Under the pieces are notes generated by a model. The model made no database searches, was not told the origin of the DNA, and worked only from the letters and a program-made list of their open reading frames with translations. From Paenibacillus helianthi (GTDB lineage Bacteria > Bacillota > Bacilli > Paenibacillales > Paenibacillaceae), in the NCBI RefSeq assembly GCF_001909055.1, contig NZ_LVWI01000040.1, positions 1-64,000 on the forward strand: a stretch of DNA of 64,000 nucleotides, given 5' to 3'. The translations under genes and the position numbers were made by a program. Positions 34,103 through 43,201 of this stretch are shown piece by piece. Within the stretch, counting starts at the first letter, position 1. Each line of letters begins with the position of its first letter.

Positions 34103-37100
34103 ATGCACACCTCGTTATGTTTAAACGGTGAATGGGATTTCATGCCGCTCTACGATCAGCCGCTCTGCCGGACACTTCCTGAGAGATTGGTGTATGAAGC
34201 CCGCAAGATCCAGGTTCCTTCAAGCTGGCGCCACAGCTATCCGCAGCCGTTCGGCAGAAGGTTTGGGGAAATCGCGGAGTATGGGTTCGCCCCTCTGGAT
34301 GTATACGGCTATCCTAGCGAATGGGATGCAGCGGAAGCCGGTGTGCTGCACCGGTCCTTTCAGATCCCGGAGGGTATGCTGGGGCAGCGGGTGGTCCTGC
34401 GTTTCGATGGAATGATGCAGAAGGCGGCTGTGTATCTGGACCGGGAGCGGGTCGCCATCTGGGAGGACGGGTATCTGCCCTTGCGGCTGGATATCAGCAC
34501 CAGGGTGAAGCCAGGTCAGGAGCAGCACCTGCATGTGGTCTGCGGAAGCTTTGATCAAACGGTGCTTCCCTCCGGGGATAAGAAGATTACGGGCCTTGCC
34601 GGCTCCTGGTTCGGCAGGATCTCAAGGGGGATATGGCAGGATGTATTCCTCGAAGGCTATCCGCCTGTAACGCTGGAGGATATCACAATCCGCACCCTTT
34701 TCCGCCAAGGCCTCCTGGAGGTGGATGCACTGATAGGAATGGAGCCCGCTACCTCAACGGCGGATTCGCTGCAGGTCATCCTTAAAGTGAAGGAGCATCT
34801 AACGGGCACCTTGCCTATGGATGGAAAAGGGGAACTGCCGGTTCTTGAAGCAGAGGCTGGTGCAACAGCGGTGTCTCAGGAGGCTGTGAAAGGCCGGCAA
34901 TTATGTGAGAACACAGATCACCGGAAGTGGCGGGAAGCCCGGTTTGTTTTACCCTGGCAGGAAGCCAAGTTGTGGAGCCCGGAAACTCCGGTTCTGTATG
35001 CGCTGGAGCTGGAGCTTCGGGCAGGGGAGGAAATCCTCGACCGCCGGACCGAGACGTTCGGCTTCCGGGAATTCTGGTGCGAAGGCCCGCAGTTTATGCT
35101 GAATGGAATTCCGGTCAACATGCGCGGAGACTCCTGGCATTTCCAGGGGGCGGCACAGCAGACAGAGGACTACATCCGCAATTGGTACCGTATGTGCAGA
35201 CAGGCAGGTGTCAACAGCATCCGGCTGCATGCCGAGCCATATCCTGCGGATTATTTGCGGATTGCCGATGAAGAGGGGATGCTCATCGTTGACGAGAGCG
35301 CCATCTATGGCTCTGCCAAAACAATGGACGCCGCCCATCCGGATTTTATAGCCAATTGCAAGGCTCATGTACGGCGGCTGGTGCAGCGGGATAAAAACCA
35401 TCCTTCCGTCATCCTGTGGAGTGTACAGAACGAGATGCGGTGGGTGGACGGGCGGGATGACTACAAACCATACATTCCGGGTCTGATAGATATTATGAGA
35501 GCGCTGGATTCCACCCGTCCGATTATGGTGGAAGGGGATAACCGCCTGCTCTCCAAGGAGCTTACAGAAGTGGAGAGCCGCCACTATAACATTGACGGCA
35601 CGATCTCCCAGTGGGACCGCACAGTCCCGCTTACCTTTGGAGAGCATGGCAGCTGGTGGTACATTTGCCCGCAGAACAGCAGCATGTATACGGGACTTGG
35701 CGTATATCGCCATACTGACGCAAGTGCTGCCGGCCTTGCACAGAAGGAGCGGCTGTTCATAGAATACGCGCGGCGACAGGGGGTATCCGGCATCGCCACC
35801 TTCAACTTCGCCCATTATTTTATGCGGGCAATGCCTGACCGGAATATTTTCCTGCCGCCTGCCGACCTGACAACGCCAGGCCCTAAGCCTGCGCTTATTC
35901 CGGCATACTCGCTTTCACTGAATAACGGGCTGCTGCCGGAGGAATATCCGGTCTACCGGGTCAATCCATCCTTTGCAGTCATGTCGGAGGCCTTCAAGCC
36001 GGTAACGATGATTGCTGCCGAGTATAACCGCTGCTTCTTCGACGACTCGAAGATCCGCCGCAGCTTCGATGTCTATAACGATACGCTGGCGGAACAAGCG
36101 GTGACCATTGAATGTACTGTGCAGCAGGACGGGCGGGTGGTGCATACACAGAATTTCGGGTTCCGTCAAGAACCTGCCGAACGCCGGAGTATCCGCCTGG
36201 AGTGGATGCCGGATGCCGTCGCCCGCGAAGGAGAAGCAGTCCTTACTGCAAGGCTGTTCCACGGCGGAGAGCTGAAGCATGAGCTTAACCTTAGGTACCG
36301 GCTGCTGTCCGGCAGCTTTAAGACCAAGCCGGTCGAATTAGGACTTCCCGCTGTTTATATAGGTTCCGAAAAGGACTATCAATCCATCTGCGTTCTGGTC
36401 CCCAACCTGATCCGGGTGGAGGCAGAAGCCATAGAGCAGTTGCCGGGCGGCATCCTCTTGATCGCCGGCAGTAAAATGCAGGATGGGGACGGGGAGCTGG
36501 ACCGTCAGCTGCGAGCTTTTGTAGAGAAAGGCGGCAGGCTGCTGCTGCTGGAACAGCTTCATCTCTCTCTTGGCAAGCTTCCGCTGGTCCGCAGAGAATT
36601 CATCCGTGCCCATGGGGGGGATTATGGACATCCCGTGCTCCAAGGTCTTGGAGATGAGGATCTCATGTTCTGGCATGAGGAGCTCCGCGAGGAAGGACCG
36701 GTCCCGATTATTAAGGCTGCCTTTGAAAAGCCTGTAACGGGAGACTTTACCCTCCTGCTGGAGTGCAGCAGCGGTGATTTCGGGGACGGCGGAGACCTGT
36801 GGTCGCCGCTTCTGGAATACCGCAGCGGAGCAGGAATGTTCCTGGCCAATCAGCTGGAGATTATGGACCATATCCAGCAGATCCCCCAGGCCTGTCTGCT
36901 GCTGCGGAGTCTGCTCCAATACGCGGGCCGCGCCGGTCACCCGGCTGCGGCACCGGTGCCCGCTGCGGCATGGGTCCGCAGCGGCGGGGCAGCGGAAGCT
37001 CTGCTCGGCAAGCTTCGCCTAAAGGGCACAAGGCTGGATAGCGCCGCAGGCTTATCCAGCCTGAATCCCTGCCTCCTCGTGGTGGAGGCAGGGCTGCTGA

Positions 37101-38152
37101 ACGGCCCGGGCGCGGCGGAAGCCGTCCGGCAGGCTGCAAGTGCCGGCAGCAGAGTGCTCGTGCTGCCGGCAGAACCCGGCGGGCAGGAGGCGCTTGCCCG
37201 CCTGCTGGACCGGCCCGTGCGCATCGCACCGCACGGGACGTACCACCTGGAGGCGGACTACGCTCACGCCGCCGTCCGCGGAATCAGCCCTGTCGACCTG
37301 TTCGGGTTCGACAAGGTGCATCTCTCGCCCCGGGACGTAGTGAACCGGGAGCTGGCGGCGTACAGGCTGGAAGTGCCGGACGCTGCGGTTCTGTGTACCA
37401 GCGTGGAGGGGACCGCCTGGAAGGATTACTTTGCCGGGCAGCACACCGGAGAATACAGCAGGCTGGCGCTGGTCGAGCTGAACCGCGACAAGGCCTGCGA
37501 GCCTGGAGCCTTTCTGATCAGGCTAACCGCAGGGGAGGGGGAGGTCATCTGCTCGCAACTGCTTATAGACTCCGACAGCGAGAAAAGCCTGCGGCTCTAT
37601 ACCCGCCTGCTTGCCAATCTCGGAGCGGAATTCACAGACGAACTGCTGATCCGCGATAAGGGCGATGCGGAATGGGCGGTGGAAGCGGCAATGACGCTGT
37701 ACTGCCCACCTTATGTGGATTACCAGGCCATGAAGGAATACTACACCGATCCGGAATTTTCCTTGAACAATCTGGGCGAAGGCCTGTACGGCTGGATGAA
37801 GAAAAAAGAACGGCGCGAGGGCGGAACACTGCTGATTCCTGACCCGGCAGGCCGTCCGCTGTTCCTGAGCTGCTTTGTACATCTTCCCGAAGCGGGTACA
37901 GGGACTTCAGCCATCCGCACCGGCTTCCTGCGGGTGAAATCGGACTGTGCATTTGAGATATATATGAACGGTCAACAGGTTGCCGCACCGGAGAAGGAGA
38001 TTGAACTGAGAAGCGGAACCAATCGGCTGATTGCTATTGTGCAGGGAGGCGAGGAGGACATTGCTTTTGGCATGGTCTTCTTGAACAGGGACGGAACGTA
38101 TATGAACGATTTGGAGTTCCGCATGACGATGGATGAGGTTGAGCCCAAGTAA
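34103..38152 (+). CDS. Glycoside hydrolase family 2 enzyme, very long (1349 aa)
   Basis: A cytoplasmic GH2 enzyme of beta-galactosidase, beta-mannosidase or beta-glucuronidase type. The sugar-binding N-domain starts LNGEWDFMPLY; a beta-sandwich follows; the barrel carries the acid/base Glu444 in WSVQNEM and the probable nucleophile Glu514 in LTFGEHGSWW. The barrel ends near residue 600. About 700 further residues remain, including beta-sandwich parts, a region resembling a glutamine-amidotransferase-like fold (GRLLLLEQL) and a C-terminal jelly-roll-like end (DCAFEIYMNGQQVA). No signal peptide, so it acts on imported oligosaccharide. ATG 34103 follows AAAGGAGAG. Confidence 0.88.
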   Translation: MHTSLCLNGEWDFMPLYDQPLCRTLPERLVYEARKIQVPSSWRHSYPQPFGRRFGEIAEYGFAPLDVYGYPSEWDAAEAGVLHRSFQIPEGMLGQRVVLRFDGMMQKAAVYLDRERVAIWEDGYLPLRLDISTRVKPGQEQHLHVVCGSFDQTVLPSGDKKITGLAGSWFGRISRGIWQDVFLEGYPPVTLEDITIRTLFRQGLLEVDALIGMEPATSTADSLQVILKVKEHLTGTLPMDGKGELPVLEAEAGATAVSQEAVKGRQLCENTDHRKWREARFVLPWQEAKLWSPETPVLYALELELRAGEEILDRRTETFGFREFWCEGPQFMLNGIPVNMRGDSWHFQGAAQQTEDYIRNWYRMCRQAGVNSIRLHAEPYPADYLRIADEEGMLIVDESAIYGSAKTMDAAHPDFIANCKAHVRRLVQRDKNHPSVILWSVQNEMRWVDGRDDYKPYIPGLIDIMRALDSTRPIMVEGDNRLLSKELTEVESRHYNIDGTISQWDRTVPLTFGEHGSWWYICPQNSSMYTGLGVYRHTDASAAGLAQKERLFIEYARRQGVSGIATFNFAHYFMRAMPDRNIFLPPADLTTPGPKPALIPAYSLSLNNGLLPEEYPVYRVNPSFAVMSEAFKPVTMIAAEYNRCFFDDSKIRRSFDVYNDTLAEQAVTIECTVQQDGRVVHTQNFGFRQEPAERRSIRLEWMPDAVAREGEAVLTARLFHGGELKHELNLRYRLLSGSFKTKPVELGLPAVYIGSEKDYQSICVLVPNLIRVEAEAIEQLPGGILLIAGSKMQDGDGELDRQLRAFVEKGGRLLLLEQLHLSLGKLPLVRREFIRAHGGDYGHPVLQGLGDEDLMFWHEELREEGPVPIIKAAFEKPVTGDFTLLLECSSGDFGDGGDLWSPLLEYRSGAGMFLANQLEIMDHIQQIPQACLLLRSLLQYAGRAGHPAAAPVPAAAWVRSGGAAEALLGKLRLKGTRLDSAAGLSSLNPCLLVVEAGLLNGPGAAEAVRQAASAGSRVLVLPAEPGGQEALARLLDRPVRIAPHGTYHLEADYAHAAVRGISPVDLFGFDKVHLSPRDVVNRELAAYRLEVPDAAVLCTSVEGTAWKDYFAGQHTGEYSRLALVELNRDKACEPGAFLIRLTAGEGEVICSQLLIDSDSEKSLRLYTRLLANLGAEFTDELLIRDKGDAEWAVEAAMTLYCPPYVDYQAMKEYYTDPEFSLNNLGEGLYGWMKKKERREGGTLLIPDPAGRPLFLSCFVHLPEAGTGTSAIRTGFLRVKSDCAFEIYMNGQQVAAPEKEIELRSGTNRLIAIVQGGEEDIAFGMVFLNRDGTYMNDLEFRMTMDEVEPK

Positions 38153-38181
38153 GCATTGCGAACCCGAGAGGAGCCAAACCA

Positions 38182-40656
38182 ATGATGAAGCAATCCGGAC
38201 CCTTAAGTCCAGCCGGCCAGTCAGGCCGCGAAGAGCTCAAGAAGGCTGCCGCGAAAACTGCTGGTGAAGTTAAGCTTGCCCGCATAGAGGAGCTGGACGC
38301 GTATTTCTCGTTCCGTGACGAAGCGAAGGAAGTGGAGTTCAAGCGTCATGATATGCCGACGCCATGGATGAATTACTTGTCCAACGGCACATTCCACACC
38401 ATGTTGTCCCATGCGGGCGGTGGAGTCGCTTTTTATAAGTCGCCCCAGATCTGGCGGATTACCCGCTACCGTTTTTTTCATCTGCCAACCGACCGCTCCG
38501 GTCCTTATATTTATCTTCAGGATGCCGGAACGGGCAGTTACTGGTGTCCTACCTATGAGCCAGCCTCCCAGAAGCCGCAGGAATGGAAAAGCAGTCACGG
38601 TCTGGGCTATACCCGTTTCGAGGCGAGGGAGGATGAAATTTCAGCACGGACGGTCTATTTTGTCGGACCTTATGAGAACTCATTAATCTGGAATCTGACG
38701 CTGACCAACAACAGTCCCACGGTGAAGATACTGAATGTGTATGCTTACGCCGAGTTTGGGATGATGGAATTCATGCGGGAGCTGCAGTGGCAGTGCTACA
38801 ACAAGCATCAGGTATCCGTGCAATATCACCCCGGGGAAGCGCTTGTCTACAAATACGGTGTGGAAAATCAGCCGAAGCCGGACGAGACACCGCTAGTGTA
38901 TATGATGTCCGATGCGCCGCTGTACAGCTATGACGGTGACCGTGAAGAATTTATCGGCAGCTACCGGAGTGAGTCCAATCCTGTTGCCGTTGAGCAGGGA
39001 GGCTGCAAGGGCTCAACACTCCTGGGCGGGGACCCCTGCGGTGCGCTCCAGGTACAGGTGACCCTGCAGCCCGGCGAAACCCGCACCGTGAATTTCTTTC
39101 TCGGGACGGCGATGAACGAAGCAGAAGTGGCGCGGGCCATCGCCCATTCGCGTGAGGAGGATTTCGTCGCCCGCTCTTATGCGGGGCTTAAGGAGAACTG
39201 GGACCATTATCTGGGCGGATGGAAGTGCGAGTTGCCGGATCAAGATGCGCAGCGGATGATCAACCTATGGAATCCGTATCAGGCACAGCGGAACTTCCTC
39301 TTTTCACGCAATATCTCCTTCTATGCCACCGGTACCTTCCGGGGAGTGGGCTTCCGCGACACAGCCCAGGATATATTAGCTGTCGTCCCGCTTGATCCCG
39401 AGGCGGCAAAAGAGAAAGTCCGTTTGCTGCTGGGGCAGCAATATCAGGATGGGCATGTGAACCATTATTTCTTCCCGAATGAGGGATGGGAACCGGTGAC
39501 CAGCATTCATTCCGATGACCATCTGTGGACGGCGCTTGCCGTGTGGGATATTCTCGCGGAGACCGGCGATGCAGGGTTTCTGATGGAGAGCCTTCCCTTT
39601 TATGACGGCGGTGAAGGCACGCTATATGAGCATTTGAAACGTGCCATCGATTACACTGCCTCTCATAGGGGACCCAACGGCTTTCCGCTAATGCTGCGCT
39701 CGGACTGGAACGATCAGCTTTTCCGGGTCTGCCGCCAGGGCAAAGGGGAGAGCATCTGGACTGCGATGCAGCTCGGAACAGTGCTTCTGCACATGAAGGA
39801 TCTGGCTGTGGCCTCCGGTCATCCGGAGCATGTGGCAGACTACGAAGCTCTGTACGAGAATCAGAAGCAGCTGGTGAACAGTCTGGGCTGGGATGGACGC
39901 TGGTTCCGGCGGGCGGTGATGGATGACGGGCGTTTCCTGGGGACAGACGAGCATGACGAGGCCAAAATCTGGCTCAATGCGCAAACCTGGGCCACCCTGT
40001 CCGGCATGGCTGACCCGGATAAAGCTGTGCAGGCCATGGACAGTGTGCGTGATATTTTGGATACAGAGCTGGGCATTAAGAAGCTGCATCCTTCCATCAC
40101 GACCTTCCCGGATCCTGCGGACCCGCTGACCAATTATAATAAAGGCACTGGGGAGAATGGAGCGGTCTTCTGCCATGCAAACACCTGGGCTATTATTGCC
40201 GAATGCTTGCTGGGAAGAGGCGATCAGGCCTACAAATATTACCGCCAGCTGATTCCGAACGTCGCTATGGAGCAGGCCGGGTTATGGCGTTACAAAGCAG
40301 AGCCGTTCGTCTATGCGTCCAATCTGTTCGGACCTGAGTCTGACAAGTTCGGACTGGCTAACGTCTCCTGGCTGACCGGTACTGCCGCATGGATGTATAT
40401 CGCCGCAACCCAGTATATTATGGGAATTAAGCCTGTATTGGAGGGACTGTCCATTGATCCATGCATTCCTGCGGAGTGGGAAGGCTTCAAGGTGAGCCGG
40501 AAATTCCGCGGCTGCCTGTATGAGATTTCCGTGACCAACAGCTCTCACAGCTGCAAGGGTGTGAAGGAAATCCGTGTCGATGGCCAGCGGCTGGAAGGTA
40601 ACATCGTACCCGTCTATCCGGGAAAAGCAGCAGTAAAAGTAGAAGTTACACTATAG
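38182..40656 (+). CDS. GH94-type glycoside phosphorylase
   Basis: An 824-residue enzyme of the cellobiose/chitobiose phosphorylase family, which uses phosphate to split a beta-linked disaccharide and saves ATP. Family motifs are NLWNPYQAQRNFLFSRNISF, GVGFRDTAQDILAVV (catalytic Asp in this motif, about residue 393-397), HVNHYFFPNEG, HSDDHLWTALAVWDIL, LMLRSDWNDQL and TGTAAWMY. ATG 38182 follows GAGAGGAG. It is 29 bases after the GH2 gene, so one operon; the GH2 product may be its substrate. The sugar cannot be read from sequence. Confidence 0.85.
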   Translation: MMKQSGPLSPAGQSGREELKKAAAKTAGEVKLARIEELDAYFSFRDEAKEVEFKRHDMPTPWMNYLSNGTFHTMLSHAGGGVAFYKSPQIWRITRYRFFHLPTDRSGPYIYLQDAGTGSYWCPTYEPASQKPQEWKSSHGLGYTRFEAREDEISARTVYFVGPYENSLIWNLTLTNNSPTVKILNVYAYAEFGMMEFMRELQWQCYNKHQVSVQYHPGEALVYKYGVENQPKPDETPLVYMMSDAPLYSYDGDREEFIGSYRSESNPVAVEQGGCKGSTLLGGDPCGALQVQVTLQPGETRTVNFFLGTAMNEAEVARAIAHSREEDFVARSYAGLKENWDHYLGGWKCELPDQDAQRMINLWNPYQAQRNFLFSRNISFYATGTFRGVGFRDTAQDILAVVPLDPEAAKEKVRLLLGQQYQDGHVNHYFFPNEGWEPVTSIHSDDHLWTALAVWDILAETGDAGFLMESLPFYDGGEGTLYEHLKRAIDYTASHRGPNGFPLMLRSDWNDQLFRVCRQGKGESIWTAMQLGTVLLHMKDLAVASGHPEHVADYEALYENQKQLVNSLGWDGRWFRRAVMDDGRFLGTDEHDEAKIWLNAQTWATLSGMADPDKAVQAMDSVRDILDTELGIKKLHPSITTFPDPADPLTNYNKGTGENGAVFCHANTWAIIAECLLGRGDQAYKYYRQLIPNVAMEQAGLWRYKAEPFVYASNLFGPESDKFGLANVSWLTGTAAWMYIAATQYIMGIKPVLEGLSIDPCIPAEWEGFKVSRKFRGCLYEISVTNSSHSCKGVKEIRVDGQRLEGNIVPVYPGKAAVKVEVTL

Positions 40657-40678
40657 TCTCCATAAATTCATGAAGCAT

Positions 40679-40715
40679 GCAGCCCGAGATCCCAACATGA
40701 TCGGGCTGCTTTTTT
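40679..40715 (+). terminator. Terminator of the GH2-GH94 operon
   Basis: GCAGCCCGA and TCGGGCTGC pair around a 13-base loop, followed by TTTTTT. Confidence 0.93.
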
Positions 40716-40873
40716 ACATAATATTAGTTAACTGTATATAGCTATTCATCCTGTTAAAGATTAATATCCTAAAAAGAGGGGATTACGCACCTGGAGTCTA
40801 AGAATAAGCATCTCAAATCAGGTCTGGTTCTGGCTTTACTTTTTCGCAGATCGTGATATATTATAGCTATAAG

Positions 40874-40901
40874 TTGCACTAAGGAAATAAAATTGTACAA
40901 T
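40874..40901 (+). promoter_or_regulatory. Promoter of the metal ATPase gene
   Basis: TTGCAC at 40874-40879 and TACAAT at 40896-40901 are 16 bases apart. A Fur-family box lies directly downstream, so the transcript start would fall within or beside the box. Confidence 0.6.
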
Positions 40902-40907
40902 GGCAAC

Positions 40908-40926
40908 AACGATTATCATTCTCATT
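40908..40926. promoter_or_regulatory. Fur-family operator (Fur- or PerR-like)
   Basis: AACGATTATCATTCTCATT matches, on the minus strand, TGAGAAT-G-ATAATCG, 11 of 14 positions of the 7-1-7 Fur consensus. It sits at the predicted transcript start of the ATPase gene. A weaker copy, CTCATTCTCAGTCAG, occurs at 40988-41002. Confidence 0.65.
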
Positions 40927-40929
40927 TAC

Positions 40930-40960
40930 CATGCTGTCCCGGCTGAGCCGGGGCAGCATG
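40930..40960 (+). promoter_or_regulatory. Strong hairpin in the leader of the metal ATPase gene
   Basis: CATGCTG-T-CCCGGC and GCCGGG-G-CAGCATG pair with one G-T around a TGA loop. No long T-run follows (TGTCATTTTA), so it may be a weak attenuator, a stabiliser or part of a structured leader. Confidence 0.6.
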
Positions 40961-41040
40961 TGTCATTTTAAGGGCCTTAAGAATGGCTCTCATTCTCAGT
41001 CAGTATTTCAAAAAAAATGAATCAGGAGTGTGATTTACTT

Positions 41041-42996
41041 ATGCAAGCTACATCCAAACAACTGCCTAAATCCATGGCGCGGGGAGAAGGCGCGCAGCAG
41101 CCGCGTACCCCGCAGCCGCGCCGTTTTGATCCCAAAGCCATGCTCCACAATTCCGAAATGCAGGCTGCACTTGGCAGCGGGCTCCTCATGCTGATCGCCT
41201 GGGCCGTCAGTGGCTGGTCGGAGGTGTTCTCGGTTCTTCTGTATGTGGTTTCTTACACGGTAGGCGGATGGATCAAGGCGAAAGAAGGCGTGGAGACACT
41301 TGTCAAGGAACGTGATCTGGACGTGAACCTTCTGATGATTGCTGCCGCACTGGGCGCCGCATCAATCGGGTACTGGAATGAAGGCGCGATGCTGATCTTT
41401 ATTTTTGCGCTGAGCGGGGCCCTGGAGAGCTATACGATGGAGCGCAGCAAGAAGGATATCTCATCACTGCTGGCTCTGAAGCCGGCGACTGCCGTTCGTA
41501 TCGAAAAAGGGATTATGAGTGAGGTAGCGATTGATCTGCTCGCTGTAGGAGATCTGCTGCTTGTGCGTCCGGGTGAGCTTATTCCGGCAGACGGTACCGT
41601 CTACCGGGGAGAATCGGCGGTCAACCAGGCATCCATCACGGGTGAATCCCTGCCTGTAGAGAAAAGTACGGGCAGCGATGTGTTTGCCGGAACCATCAAT
41701 GGGGAAGGCCCGCTGTATATAGAGGTGACCAAGTCTGCGGAGAACACTTTGTTTTCGAAAATTATCAAAATGGTGGAAGAAGCCGAAACCGAGGTGCCCG
41801 AATCGCAACGCTTTATCAAACGGCTGGAGTCCATCTATGCCCGTGTAGTGGTTGCTGCGACGATCGTACTGATTGCACTGCCGCCATTAGTTCTGGACTG
41901 GAGCTGGAGCGCTACCTTCTATAAAGCAATGGTGTTTCTTGTAGTGGCTTCTCCTTGCGCCTTGGTTTCATCCATTATGCCAGCCATGCTGTCGGCAATC
42001 TCTAAAAGTGCCCGTAAAGGCATTCTTTTCAAAGGCGGCGTCCATTTGGAGAATATGGCGAAAACCTCGGTAGTTGCTTTTGACAAGACCGGGACTTTGA
42101 CTGCTGGGCTTCCGCAGGTGACTGATTTTATAGCCGGAGAAGAGTATGACCGCAATGAGCTGCTGAGGGTCAGCGCGTCGATTGAGAAGCTGTCCCGCCA
42201 TCCGCTGGCAGAGGCAATTGTCCGCAAGGCAGAGGAAGAACACCTTGTGCTGCATGTAATTGAAGAGAGCACATCGGTTACCGGCTGGGGGATTGAAGGA
42301 CTGATCGCAGGGCAGCTGTGGAGAATCGGCAAGTCCAATTTGCTGGATGAACGTAATGAACTCCAGGATGAGCAGTGGAGATCGCTCCGCAAGCAGCTGG
42401 AGAGTGAAGGCAAGACAGTATCGCTGATCCTCGACGGCGAACGGATTGCCGGGATGATTGCGCTGCAGGATACGGTGCGTCTGCAGGCGGTTGCGGCGGT
42501 TCGGAAGCTGCAGCAGCTTGGCATTAAAGTGGCTATGCTGACGGGTGACCGCGTGGCAACAGCAGAAGTGATAGCCGGGCAGACCGGTGTGGATCTTGTA
42601 TTCGCAGGACTGCTGCCTGAGGACAAAGTGACGCACATCAAAGCACTGCGTGAACAATACGGGAATGTAATTATGGTGGGGGACGGGGTGAATGATGCTC
42701 CGGCACTCGCTACAGCCACAGTTGGCATGGGGATGGGCATGAACGGAAGCGGCGCAGCACTGGAGATTGCCGATGTGGTATTGATGAATGACAATATTGA
42801 GGAAATCGCCTCAACAATTAAGCTGGCCCGCCGTACCCAGCGGATCGTGAAGCAGAATATGATCTTTGCCGTCACGGTCATAGCTACCTTGATGCTGAGC
42901 AACTTTTTACAGGGGATTGCCCTTCCGTTTGGAGTCGTTGGCCACGAAGGCAGCACGATCCTTGTCATCTTGAACGGACTGAGACTTTTGCGTTAA
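41041..42996 (+). CDS. P1B-type metal efflux ATPase, P1B-4-like
   Basis: A 651-residue membrane pump. ATG 41041 is used, as the ATG at 41017 has no ribosome site. It lacks an N-terminal metal-binding domain. Motifs are TGES (200-203), SPC in the membrane (304-306), DKTGT (348-352), SRHPLAEAIV, GDGVNDAPALA and HEGST near the C-terminus (about 635-639). The SPC plus HEG(G/S)T pair marks the P1B-4 group, which exports Fe(II) or Co(II), as PfeT does in Bacillus subtilis. A Fur-family operator upstream supports iron or peroxide control. Zinc or cadmium cannot be excluded. Confidence 0.88.
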   Translation: MQATSKQLPKSMARGEGAQQPRTPQPRRFDPKAMLHNSEMQAALGSGLLMLIAWAVSGWSEVFSVLLYVVSYTVGGWIKAKEGVETLVKERDLDVNLLMIAAALGAASIGYWNEGAMLIFIFALSGALESYTMERSKKDISSLLALKPATAVRIEKGIMSEVAIDLLAVGDLLLVRPGELIPADGTVYRGESAVNQASITGESLPVEKSTGSDVFAGTINGEGPLYIEVTKSAENTLFSKIIKMVEEAETEVPESQRFIKRLESIYARVVVAATIVLIALPPLVLDWSWSATFYKAMVFLVVASPCALVSSIMPAMLSAISKSARKGILFKGGVHLENMAKTSVVAFDKTGTLTAGLPQVTDFIAGEEYDRNELLRVSASIEKLSRHPLAEAIVRKAEEEHLVLHVIEESTSVTGWGIEGLIAGQLWRIGKSNLLDERNELQDEQWRSLRKQLESEGKTVSLILDGERIAGMIALQDTVRLQAVAAVRKLQQLGIKVAMLTGDRVATAEVIAGQTGVDLVFAGLLPEDKVTHIKALREQYGNVIMVGDGVNDAPALATATVGMGMGMNGSGAALEIADVVLMNDNIEEIASTIKLARRTQRIVKQNMIFAVTVIATLMLSNFLQGIALPFGVVGHEGSTILVILNGLRLLR

Positions 42997-43094
42997 AAAA
43001 GGTCTGGAATCCTTACTGTTTACCCATTTCTCCTAATAGGTTGCTTAAAATTGAATTGTTCACAAAATAGAGCGATTACATCGTGTCTGGCATA

Positions 43095-43123
43095 TTGACA
43101 GATTCCCTTGAGATGAGCATAAT
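43095..43123 (+). promoter_or_regulatory. Sigma-A promoter of trxB
   Basis: TTGACA at 43095-43100 and CATAAT at 43118-43123 are separated by exactly 17 bases. Confidence 0.8.
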
Positions 43124-43133
43124 TAGTACTACA

Positions 43134-43148
43134 TTATAATAATTTTAA
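43134..43148. promoter_or_regulatory. PerR-type operator upstream of trxB
   Basis: TTATAAT-A-ATTTTAA matches the PerR consensus TTATAATNATTATAA at 13 of 14 fixed positions. It starts 11 bases after the -10 box, so bound PerR would cover the transcript start and repress trxB until peroxide inactivates it. Confidence 0.8.
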
Positions 43149-43201
43149 TTAAGGAAATATAGAGCGGTGCCTTAGCCGTCCATCTCAAGGAGGATATAGT
43201 C

